A stretch of 5,678 nucleotides of DNA from Akkermansiaceae bacterium. Its GTDB lineage: Bacteria; Verrucomicrobiota; Verrucomicrobiia; Verrucomicrobiales; Akkermansiaceae. Each line of letters begins with the position of its first letter. Positions within the stretch are counted from its first letter, which is position 1. The DNA lies in contig JALZUH010000237.1 of assembly GCA_023301645.1 (NCBI GenBank), positions 1 through 5,678 of the forward strand, read 5' to 3'. A model generated the notes under the pieces. It was not told the DNA's origin and did not search any database. It saw nothing but the letters and a program-made list of their open reading frames with translations. Position numbers and translations under genes: made by a program. Below, in pieces: positions 1 through 5,678 of this stretch.

Positions 1-185
1 GACATAAGAGCTACATAGGCTAAGAAGACCGCGATGACAAGCCATTGAAGTATCAAATATTAAAGCAACAACTTATGGTCAAAGGCTTTAGAGACTCTAT
101 TCAACAAGCGGTAAAAAATTCACCTTAAATTCTAAGAAAGTCCGTTTTCACGTGTCATCATCTATGATACAACTATTATAAAATC
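1..185. other. Upstream non-coding region
   Basis: No convincing gene is seen in this stretch. On the + strand all three frames hit stops early (positions 5-7, 16-18 and 21-23), so any upstream + gene would end in the first 23 bases or lie outside the window. One frame then stays open from 24 to a TAA at 126-128 (about 34 codons, with ATG only at 75-77). Its translation looks protein-like and includes KYQILKQQL, but I recognise no family, so it could be a decayed gene tail or chance. The last 60 bases turn A/T-rich and contain the promoter-like elements listed separately. Confidence 0.5.
163..185 (+). promoter_or_regulatory. Possible promoter (-10 elements) of the 186-788 gene
   Basis: TATGAT at 163-168 matches a sigma-70 -10 box closely, and TATTAT at 174-179 is a second candidate immediately before the ATG at 186. 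No good TTGACA-like -35 lies at 16-18 bases upstream of either. If the second box is used, transcription would start at or very near the ATG, giving an almost leaderless mRNA. The first box lies inside a small inverted repeat, ATCAT-CT-ATGAT. The call rests on these short matches alone. Confidence 0.3.
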
Positions 186-788
186 ATGAAATACACATCA
201 TCGACCCTAGCCATCATCTTGCTCATCTGCATCTGTCTCACTAACCCTCTTCAAGCCGAAGTTTGGCCACTCAAAGAGCTCCCTGACAACATTAAACCTC
301 AAGACGGGGTTGTCTCCCTCATTGCCGATTATGCCCATGACCCTAAGCTTGCCAACGTTCAGGTATTTCTCATCAATCGCACCGACAAAGAAATATCACT
401 CCCAAACCTAGATGGTGACATTTTCCTCAAACTTGAAACTCAAAATGAAGACGGTCAATGGGTCCGCGCACAAACACATCAATTTCCCGAGTGTTTACTT
501 AGTTACGCGTCTGCATATAAGGTAGCACCTTGTCACTACATTACTATCAGCGGCTATCAACCTTTTTCAGGAGAGGTTAAAAAAATCAGATTTGCCACTT
601 ATCCTGAAAAAAATTCAGGTTTTGGAAGATCTCAATTCTGGACTAAGCTCATTTCCAATACAGGTATCGGCCTAGTCGCCCAAAAAGACATCAAAAAAGC
701 TGCTACAGACGACCTAGCGGTCTACATAGACGAAACAAAAAAAGCACGCCAAGCGAAAGAACTTAAACAGGAAAAGTTGCCGAAATAA
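186..788 (+). CDS. Secreted small beta-rich protein of unknown family
   Basis: I do not recognise this 200-residue protein's family with confidence. Residues 1-24 form a clear Sec signal peptide: K2, a hydrophobic core at about 7-18, and a likely cut after LQA at 22-24. The mature protein should therefore be periplasmic or exported. Residues about 41-140 alternate hydrophobic and polar residues as in a beta-sandwich, with stretches such as VQVFLINRTDKEISLP and VKKIRFATY. Only C103 and C116 are cysteines in the mature part, so they could form one disulfide. Residues 182-200 are a charged Lys/Glu-rich tail that is probably helical. The ATG at 186 is the natural start because it directly precedes the signal peptide; no ribosome-binding motif is seen. 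It lies 85 bases before the sigma gene on the same strand, but membership in that operon is uncertain. Secretion is well supported; function is unknown. Confidence 0.85.
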   Translation: MKYTSSTLAIILLICICLTNPLQAEVWPLKELPDNIKPQDGVVSLIADYAHDPKLANVQVFLINRTDKEISLPNLDGDIFLKLETQNEDGQWVRAQTHQFPECLLSYASAYKVAPCHYITISGYQPFSGEVKKIRFATYPEKNSGFGRSQFWTKLISNTGIGLVAQKDIKKAATDDLAVYIDETKKARQAKELKQEKLPK

Positions 789-873
789 CCCCCAAAGGAA
801 ATCAAGTCAGCCTCATAAAGATTACTACACCTCATCTTCGCCACCGCTAGTCTCAGATAGCAGACCTGCCTTT

Positions 874-1491
874 ATGCCAAAAAGCCCGACTCCCCACCGA
901 CAAGAATCTCAACCAGATACCCCATCTGGAAAAGAGGCTCTACGTCCCAGCACAAAGGTCTCGCCTACAAAAAATTTAGAACAATCCATTACAGAGGTTT
1001 TCCTCACTGAAGAATCCCCCCTGCTCTATTACGCCCATAGTCTAGTGGCTAGGCGAGAAGTGGCAGAAGACATCGTTCAAGACGCCTTCATCAAACTCCA
1101 TCAGAACTGGCATGGAGTCCACGAACCACGAGCTTGGCTCTACCGCGCCACACGAAATCTCTGCCTTAATCACATTAGAAAGAACAAGCGAGAAATTCTA
1201 ATCGAGCACTCTGATGACATCCAATTCGAAAGACAAAACCTAACAGGCTTGAGCCCAGACACGAAGCTAGAGCATGCAGAAACAATCGAAACACTACGCA
1301 TACTCATCGCAAAGCTGCCAGCTGAAGGAAAAAAAATCGTTGAACTTAAATATATCGAAAACCAATCATACAGCGACATTGGCAAAACCCTCAACCTAAA
1401 AACAGGCAACGTTGGATACAAAATCCACCACCTACTCAAACACCTATCCACCTCGCTGCGACAAGTAGGCATCACCTCTCCTCGCGGTTAA
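874..1491 (+). CDS. ECF-type RNA polymerase sigma factor
   Basis: This is a sigma-70 family protein of the extracytoplasmic-function (group 4) type, which would direct RNA polymerase to a small set of promoters. Region 2 spans residues about 47-110, with the core-binding and -10-binding helices including AEDIVQDAF (64-72) and RAWLYRATRNLCLNHIRK (86-103). A linker of about 25 residues leads to region 4 at about 136-196, whose helix-turn-helix covers SYSDIGKTL through the Lys/His-rich helix ending near 191. There is no region 1 or 3, as expected for ECF proteins. The first 40 residues are an unusual Pro/Ser/Thr-rich, probably disordered extension. The ATG at 874 is kept because no better in-frame start precedes region 2. 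It is followed after 17 bases by the gene for a membrane protein with a cytoplasmic N-terminus, the usual place for an anti-sigma factor. No clear self-recognised promoter could be identified upstream. Confidence 0.95.
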   Translation: MPKSPTPHRQESQPDTPSGKEALRPSTKVSPTKNLEQSITEVFLTEESPLLYYAHSLVARREVAEDIVQDAFIKLHQNWHGVHEPRAWLYRATRNLCLNHIRKNKREILIEHSDDIQFERQNLTGLSPDTKLEHAETIETLRILIAKLPAEGKKIVELKYIENQSYSDIGKTLNLKTGNVGYKIHHLLKHLSTSLRQVGITSPRG

Positions 1492-1508
1492 AAACCCGCC
1501 ACATTACC

Positions 1509-3146
1509 ATGAGAAAAGAAACCCATTTCGGCCAAACCCTCGAAAACATGAACCCCAGCGAAGTAGAATCGCAAATCACAGCCATGGTGTTAGGAGAAAC
1601 CTCCCAGGCTGAGACCAAAAATCTCCAAGAGATCATCAAAAAACACCCTCAGCTTGCAGCCTTCAAGCAGCAGACAGAAACACTTCATCATCAGCTCATA
1701 GAGTCTCTGAGTCAACAAAGCTCAACGCAGCAGCCCCCCCTCAAATGGCAACTACCAGCCACCCACCGCGACGAACTGCTCCACGCCCTCCAATCTACCG
1801 AACCTACAAGCCAAACCTCGGCAAAAAAAAGCCCCTCACTCCAACCTCTCAGAAAAACCGCAATCATTGCAGCAGCCCTTAGTATTCTAGCCGTCAGCGC
1901 ATACTCTCTCAAATCTATACTCCCCAGTAATCCCAAGAATCAAGCGCACTCTAAACAGGCTGAGCTTAAAAAAATACATACCAAAGAATTTAAAGCAATA
2001 CTCTCAGACTACTCCGAAGACAATAGCTCACGGCAAAACCAGACACGGAACAAATCATTCGCCATCACAGCAAATGCAAAACACAGCAACACCAGTAATC
2101 CATACAACGATTCCACAATATCAGCATTACAGGATCAGGTTGAAAAAGAAATCGTCTCTCCCCTAGGGGCATCCGCCGCCTTCGGCCCGAACAAGAATAA
2201 GTCATCAGATTTCGACCACAGGAAACTAAGTATAAATACTGCAGCCATTACCGGAGACTCCCCGAATCCACAACAAAGCCAGCACCACCCCGTAACATCC
2301 ACCGAGAAAAAAATCTACTCCGTCATACTCCCCAATCATTCTGATAAATCCTACCACATAGCCCGCACCCACTTACTCGAGAAAGACCAGCTTCCAGACC
2401 CCGCACAAATGCGAGAAGAAGAGTTCATCAATGCTATTGACTACAACCTCCTCACTAGCCCCCAAAACAGATCTACAAAAGACACACTGCACACCGCAGC
2501 TAAAATCAACATTGAGCAAGCCGTTGCTCCATTCACCCCACAGACAAACCTCATACGTATTGGCATCCATACACCACCTCGCGCCCGCCCCTCCTCCATT
2601 CATATTATCTTCAATCCCAAGCGTGTCCTCAGCCATCGGCGTATCGGGTTTGCGAATATTACTCAAAACACTGCAACCACCATCAAAGCCCCAGGTAAAG
2701 TAAAGCTCGATAAATACAGAAATAACACCCTGCCACTCAACCGACACTTAGCGGCGCAACGCCCAACTAATGCCCTTTACCAAGTAGCTATTAGTGAAGA
2801 TGGACAAGGAGACATCGGTGTCATTCACCTACAAATGACTGACCCCACATCGGGAAACCCTATCAAGCAGCAATTTACCATTCCTTATGCCCCCTCAGCC
2901 AAGCCCTTCGAGCTAGCGCCCCCCTCCATACAAATGGCTACGATCGCAGCTATACTAGGAAAAAAGCTCAGTTCTCCACAGAACTCACACAAAGCAGATA
3001 GCGCACAGCGCGAACGGCTTAGCGACACCATCAAGCAAATACGCCGAAACTACCCAGCCAACACCAACGTGCAGGACATCATTAGAATGTATGAAAAAAC
3101 AAAAACCTTTGAAAAGTCACCCCAATCAATCAAAGTAGAAAAGTAG
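1509..3146 (+). CDS. Putative anti-sigma membrane protein, YfbK-like but lacking the vWA domain
   Basis: A 545-residue single-pass membrane protein. Residues 14-70 are helical with ITAMVLGE (23-30), resembling the cytoplasmic N-terminus of PVC-type vWA proteins paired with ECF sigma factors. The transmembrane helix is about 117-134, preceded by R115-K116 (N-terminus in). Residues 135-270 form a polar Asn/Ser/Gln/Lys-rich linker, probably disordered and periplasmic. Residues 271-360 match the segment that precedes vWA in YfbK proteins (PF12450-like): QLPDPAQMREEEFINAIDY and APFTPQTNLIRIGI. Residues 365-530 match the C-terminal YfbK/DUF3520 domain: IIFNPKRVLSHRRIGFANI, NALYQVAI, and NVQDIIRMYE near the end. 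The roughly 180-residue vWA domain with the DxSxS metal site is missing between them. There is no cysteine in the whole protein. ATG 1548 (M14) is an alternative start that fits the family's usual N-terminus. Anti-sigma activity is inferred from domain order and the neighbouring sigma gene. Confidence 0.85.
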   Translation: MRKETHFGQTLENMNPSEVESQITAMVLGETSQAETKNLQEIIKKHPQLAAFKQQTETLHHQLIESLSQQSSTQQPPLKWQLPATHRDELLHALQSTEPTSQTSAKKSPSLQPLRKTAIIAAALSILAVSAYSLKSILPSNPKNQAHSKQAELKKIHTKEFKAILSDYSEDNSSRQNQTRNKSFAITANAKHSNTSNPYNDSTISALQDQVEKEIVSPLGASAAFGPNKNKSSDFDHRKLSINTAAITGDSPNPQQSQHHPVTSTEKKIYSVILPNHSDKSYHIARTHLLEKDQLPDPAQMREEEFINAIDYNLLTSPQNRSTKDTLHTAAKINIEQAVAPFTPQTNLIRIGIHTPPRARPSSIHIIFNPKRVLSHRRIGFANITQNTATTIKAPGKVKLDKYRNNTLPLNRHLAAQRPTNALYQVAISEDGQGDIGVIHLQMTDPTSGNPIKQQFTIPYAPSAKPFELAPPSIQMATIAAILGKKLSSPQNSHKADSAQRERLSDTIKQIRRNYPANTNVQDIIRMYEKTKTFEKSPQSIKVEK

Positions 3147-3154
3147 AATATAAA

Positions 3155-3194
3155 CCCAATCGCTCCCCCCCCAACTCACGGCTCCCCCACGCCC
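3155..3194. repeat. C-tract cluster before the hydrolase gene
   Basis: The 65-base gap between the membrane-protein and hydrolase genes holds four C-runs on the + strand: 3155-3157 (3), 3165-3172 (8), 3184-3188 (5) and 3192-3194 (3), separated by 7, 11 and 3 bases. The complementary strand could in principle fold a G-quadruplex, and the 8-base run is prone to slippage. No terminator hairpin or ribosome-binding motif was found in this gap, so read-through from the upstream gene is plausible. The effect, if any, is unknown. Confidence 0.5.
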
Positions 3195-3211
3195 TGCTAT
3201 CATCTACCGCC

Positions 3212-4720
3212 ATGGATATCGCTATCACAACTCCCCCCTCGGACTTTTCTCAATCCCCATTACGATGGCTTTCATTAAGACAACTCATCATCTCCTTCCT
3301 TCTCATCAGCTTATTGACCACAGGGCTGCATGCTCAGACTAACGGCGAAGTTTTAGAAACCTACACCCTGCCAAACGGCAGAAAGGTCGAAAAGGTTCAT
3401 TGGCAAGAAACCGTAGATGGATACGTCCTCATCTCCTACCCGAAGGACTTTAACCCAGAGCAAATCTACCACATTAACTTCTGGTTCCCAGGCACCAGCG
3501 GCAAGCCATCCCAAGGGATTGAAAATGAAAACGACCAGTATCTAGGAATCGGCCTCTCCTATCTTCAGAAAAGCCACACCCCGAGTGGACAATACTACCA
3601 AGCGCACTGGGCGCTCTGTAAAGAAGTAGAAGCCACATTGCAAAACAGAAGCAAGCTCACCATTGGAGCCCGCACACTATCAGGCGTCAGCAAAGGCGGC
3701 TGGGTAGCCTTCTACACCTCACTCGACGCACCAGACGGCCTCGACGGGCTCGCCATCATCGCCGCAGGCAAGCCAACACAAATCCAAGCCAAACACGGAG
3801 CCAAGAAAAACAAACTCGCCATCCTCCTCTGCACAGGAGAAACAGATCCAAACTACCCATACACCCAGCTTGCAGTCCCTTACTTCAAAGCCGCAATTAT
3901 CGAATCTCTCTGCTACGAAGAATGGTTAGGAAAGGGCCACATCAGTAAGATCTCACCAAGGGTCAACGAATGGCTTAACGTGCAAGCCGTAAGGAAAAGC
4001 AAGTCCAGCCACGAACTCCAGCAACACTGCCAAAGACTTGTAACAGAAAAGCTCAAGCACATCGACTCCATCAGCAGTGGCACTGAGCAATATATCGCAC
4101 TCAGACACCTCCTAGGATCACCTAGCACGCACTACATCGACGCCAGCACCAAAGCTCGAATCCTCAACCAAGGACGAGAGCTATCCCAGTCCCCCTCGCT
4201 ACAACCGTGGCTGAGTGACTTCAAAGCATTTAGAAAACTCATCAAAGAAGAGACCCACACCTTCAAGCTAGGGAACCTAAAAACCCACAAGGTCGGCAGC
4301 CTCATCGAACGCTACCAGCACATTGCCCAAAGCTCTCCTCACCCAGACATCCAATCACGAGCCGCCTTCGCCTACCTCAGAGTTCTTAAAATGCACGCCA
4401 TGCTCGCCATGCAGGACACCGCCAAAAAAGAACCCACCTTTAGCCATATTCAGCAGCAAATCGACCAGTTACAAAAGAGGCAAGATCGACAAATCAACGC
4501 CCTCAGCCCAACTGAGGCAAAACAACTCCACGAACTCCATCAGCAAGCAGCCACCCTACGAGGCAAGATGTCCATGGACGCCTTTTATAACGTCGAATGG
4601 CACAACAAATACACCATCCACCCAGCCATGGCAGCCATCATCGAGCAACACAGCGCAAAAGAAACATCTCCCCCACACACAAAATCAAGCAAACAGCCAT
4701 ATTCTGGAATTGCCTATTAA
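3212..4720 (+). CDS. Secreted alpha/beta-hydrolase (putative esterase) with helical C-terminal extension
   Basis: A 502-residue exported enzyme-like protein. A long signal sequence runs from residue 1 to about 41: a 23-residue n-region with R18 and R23, a hydrophobic core at 24-37 and a likely cut after LHA (39-41). The alpha/beta-hydrolase core covers about 50-260. FPGTSG (92-97) fits the oxyanion-hole loop, GVSKGG (158-163) is the nucleophile elbow with S160, and D212 in TGETDPNYP and H243 in GKGHI are spaced correctly for the acid and the base. The full Ser-Asp-His triad is thus visible and the enzyme is probably active, most likely on an ester; the substrate cannot be told. Residues 265-480 are a predicted helical, Gln/His/Lys-rich extension not part of the fold, including a heptad-like stretch at about 411-450. 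The start at 3212 is the only in-frame ATG before the signal core. It follows the membrane-protein gene by 65 bases and may share its transcript. Confidence 0.9.
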   Translation: MDIAITTPPSDFSQSPLRWLSLRQLIISFLLISLLTTGLHAQTNGEVLETYTLPNGRKVEKVHWQETVDGYVLISYPKDFNPEQIYHINFWFPGTSGKPSQGIENENDQYLGIGLSYLQKSHTPSGQYYQAHWALCKEVEATLQNRSKLTIGARTLSGVSKGGWVAFYTSLDAPDGLDGLAIIAAGKPTQIQAKHGAKKNKLAILLCTGETDPNYPYTQLAVPYFKAAIIESLCYEEWLGKGHISKISPRVNEWLNVQAVRKSKSSHELQQHCQRLVTEKLKHIDSISSGTEQYIALRHLLGSPSTHYIDASTKARILNQGRELSQSPSLQPWLSDFKAFRKLIKEETHTFKLGNLKTHKVGSLIERYQHIAQSSPHPDIQSRAAFAYLRVLKMHAMLAMQDTAKKEPTFSHIQQQIDQLQKRQDRQINALSPTEAKQLHELHQQAATLRGKMSMDAFYNVEWHNKYTIHPAMAAIIEQHSAKETSPPHTKSSKQPYSGIAY

Positions 4721-4816
4721 AATCAGCTAGACGAGGTAACCCCAGCTAAACAAGAGCACCACCGGTGGAACCAGTGCCCACTAGCCAGCTCATACCAGAG
4801 CCAGATTTCAGAGACT

Positions 4817-4840
4817 CAGCACCCCATTGGCTAGGTGCTG
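4817..4840. terminator. Hairpin between convergent genes, possible terminator
   Basis: CAGCACC at 4817-4823 and GGTGCTG at 4834-4840 are perfect reverse complements around a 10-base loop. The hairpin sits between the end of the hydrolase gene (4720) and the end of the lipoprotein gene (4862), where terminators for both strands are expected. Neither strand has a T-run after the stem, so it is not a canonical intrinsic terminator. A competing pairing uses 4779-4787 with 4828-4837 (nine pairs, one bulged G). A perfect 10-base palindrome, CCACCGGTGG, lies at 4759-4768. Confidence 0.3.
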
Positions 4841-4861
4841 GACTCCTGCCACCTCTCTAAA

Positions 4862-5104
4862 TTAGAGGCCTAGTGACTTAAGAATGCCCGTCGCCTTCTC
4901 CTCAACTGGATTAGTTCCGAACCCCGTCGCATTACGAACAGCTATTTTAGTCGCAATACCAGAGTTTTGCGTCACTGAGTCAACCGCCGCATCACCGACA
5001 TCTTTAATCACACCAGTCTGAGCCACAGGGCTAGAGCAGGCAGTCATCATGAGTATCGATAAAGAAGCAGCGCCGTAGAGAGAAGTATTAGTAAGGTATT
5101 TCAT
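4862..5104 (-). CDS. Small predicted lipoprotein of unknown function
   Basis: An 80-residue protein with a lipoprotein signal: K2, a hydrophobic stretch at about 9-20, and MTAC ending in C23, followed by SSP. The -3 position is Met rather than the usual Leu, but A22-C23 fits signal peptidase II cleavage, giving a mature lipid-anchored peptide of 58 residues. The mature part looks helical and amphipathic, with DVGDAAVDSVTQNSG and a C-terminal EEKATGILKSLGL. I recognise no family. S24 at +2 suggests outer-membrane sorting if the organism has a Lol-type system with the Enterobacteria-like rule. No ribosome-binding motif precedes the ATG. It lies 100 bases downstream of the DUF4870-type gene on the same strand, so it could be co-transcribed or have its own promoter in that gap. 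Confidence 0.8.
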   Translation of the reverse strand: MKYLTNTSLYGAASLSILMMTACSSPVAQTGVIKDVGDAAVDSVTQNSGIATKIAVRNATGFGTNPVEEKATGILKSLGL

Positions 5105-5119
5105 GGGAGTAAGTTAGTA

Positions 5120-5144
5120 GAGTTATCTGCCAAAAAGATAGCTC
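5120..5144. repeat. Inverted repeat upstream of the lipoprotein gene
   Basis: GAGTTATCT at 5120-5128 and AGATAGCTC at 5136-5144 are inverted copies, 8 of 9 matching, around a 7-base spacer. The single difference is a G-U pair in + strand RNA but a C-A mismatch in the - strand transcript that would cover it. Because the stem folds less well in the relevant RNA, a DNA-level operator is as likely as a terminator or leader hairpin. The repeat lies 16-40 bases upstream of the lipoprotein ATG, within the span expected for promoter and leader, but no clear -35/-10 pair was found beside it. Confidence 0.35.
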
Positions 5145-5204
5145 TCAGACGCTGTTGGGCAAGCAAATAGACGCCCACTCGACTCTCGCCTCACACTCCA
5201 CCTA

Positions 5205-5660
5205 TCACCTCGCAGTAGGTATCAAGCGAAGCGTAAAAGGATACCTGTGATACTCACCACGGTTTGCTGCCATGCAGGCCATAATCTCTAAAACCAATGA
5301 CCCGATCACTAACACAAATACCAAAGGCATCAAAAGCACCGCCCCGATACCAAATGTTAAAAACCCAATAACTATTGTAGCCGCAGATAAAGCTAAACCA
5401 TAAATCGATATAGAAATCATAAAATTCAACGACTCGCGCGCATGGTAATCAATAAACTTCGAATCATCTTTTTTGAGAATCCACAGAATAACAACACCTA
5501 CAAACCCCGTAAAGATCGCCAACATATGCACAACCATGCCCAACGTCTTCTCATCTGCAGTGGGCACGCCCATACTCACGACAGCCTCTTGAGAAGGCTG
5601 CCCCGCAACTGAAGAGTGCTTTACCACGTATGGGTTACCTTCTTCTGAGCGCTGGCGCAA
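5205..5660 (-). CDS. DUF4870 (Tic20-like) family membrane protein, 5' end unresolved
   Basis: A small integral membrane protein of the DUF4870 type (PF09685), whose molecular function is unknown. Family hallmarks are present in order: DEKTLGMVVHMLAIFTGF opening the first helix (about 36-62), the cytoplasmic loop KKDDSKFIDYHARESLNF (63-80), two further hydrophobic segments at about 81-101 and 104-128, and the end motif GEYHRYPFTLRLI (135-147). The start is uncertain. The first in-frame start codon inside the window is TTG at 5660, with AGGA four bases upstream, but the frame stays open to the edge at 5678, so the gene may begin outside. M30 (ATG at 5573) is an internal alternative that would give a protein of 122 residues, closer to the family's usual size. 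I keep the longer form because ENPY-like N-termini, here EEGNPYVV (6-13), are common in PVC relatives. It is upstream of the lipoprotein gene on the same strand. Confidence 0.85.
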   Translation of the reverse strand: MRQRSEEGNPYVVKHSSVAGQPSQEAVVSMGVPTADEKTLGMVVHMLAIFTGFVGVVILWILKKDDSKFIDYHARESLNFMISISIYGLALSAATIVIGFLTFGIGAVLLMPLVFVLVIGSLVLEIMACMAANRGEYHRYPFTLRLIPTAR

Positions 5661-5678
5661 AACATCCTGTGAATACTT

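Noticed and set aside
24..128. Short + frame ending at 126-128 as a small gene or gene tail
   Set aside because: Only about 34 codons with a late ATG, an upstream stop at 21-23 and no recognised family; chance cannot be excluded.
149..154. CACGTG palindrome before the first gene
   Set aside because: A single six-base palindrome is too short to call an operator, and no second copy was seen nearby.
797..825. GGAAAT at 797-802 as an ECF-type -35 box for the sigma gene
   Set aside because: It resembles the GGAA(C/T) core, but no matching -10 element stands at 16-17 bases downstream, so self-regulation cannot be claimed.
1170..1475. Open frame on - inside the sigma gene
   Set aside because: It is antisense to conserved sigma regions 2 and 4, and its translation has no family features; it is a shadow of the real gene.
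2373..2747. Open frames on both strands (also 2431-2703 on +) inside the membrane-protein gene
   Set aside because: They overlap the conserved YfbK-like flanks in another frame, and their translations are of odd composition. I also checked whether they encode the missing vWA domain: no DxSxS or TDG motif is present.
3913..4128. Open frame on - inside the hydrolase gene
   Set aside because: It is antisense to the hydrolase region around the catalytic His, with no start signal or recognisable domain.
4323..4730. + frame overlapping the end of the hydrolase gene
   Set aside because: Its product is dominated by Pro, Ser, Thr and Lys, as expected from reading an A/C-rich gene out of frame; the hydrolase frame runs to its own stop at 4720.

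Overview
The window most resembles an accessory stretch of a Verrucomicrobiota-type (PVC) bacterium. This is inferred from the family style of the genes, above all an ECF sigma factor followed by a membrane protein of the YfbK/von Willebrand-associated type whose N-terminus carries an 'ITAxxLGE' helical segment. No Shine-Dalgarno motif is visible before most start codons, and the + strand is rich in C and A throughout. No rRNA, tRNA, insertion sequence or CRISPR array was seen. The genus cannot be named from the sequence.

Layout: positions 1-185 hold no convincing gene, only a possible promoter just before the first gene. Four + strand genes follow: a small secreted protein of unknown family (186-788), an ECF-type RNA polymerase sigma factor (874-1491), a single-pass membrane protein with an anti-sigma-like cytoplasmic N-terminus (1509-3146), and a secreted alpha/beta-hydrolase with a long helical C-terminal part (3212-4720). 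The gaps are 85, 17 and 65 bases, so at least the sigma and membrane-protein genes, and plausibly the hydrolase, could form one transcription unit. A 141-base convergent gap with a hairpin separates them from two - strand genes: a short lipoprotein (4862-5104) and a DUF4870-type membrane protein (5205-5660, with its frame open to the window edge).

Main observation: the membrane protein keeps both flanks of a YfbK-like protein, the segment normally before the vWA domain and the DUF3520/YfbK C-terminal domain. The vWA domain with its metal-binding MIDAS motif is absent, and the two flanks join in frame near residues 361-366 (2589-2606). It also contains no cysteine, so it cannot be a zinc-type anti-sigma factor. 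Together with the adjacent sigma factor and secreted hydrolase this suggests an envelope-signalling module in which the periplasmic sensor is a vWA-less derivative. The operon logic and anti-sigma function are inferred, not shown.
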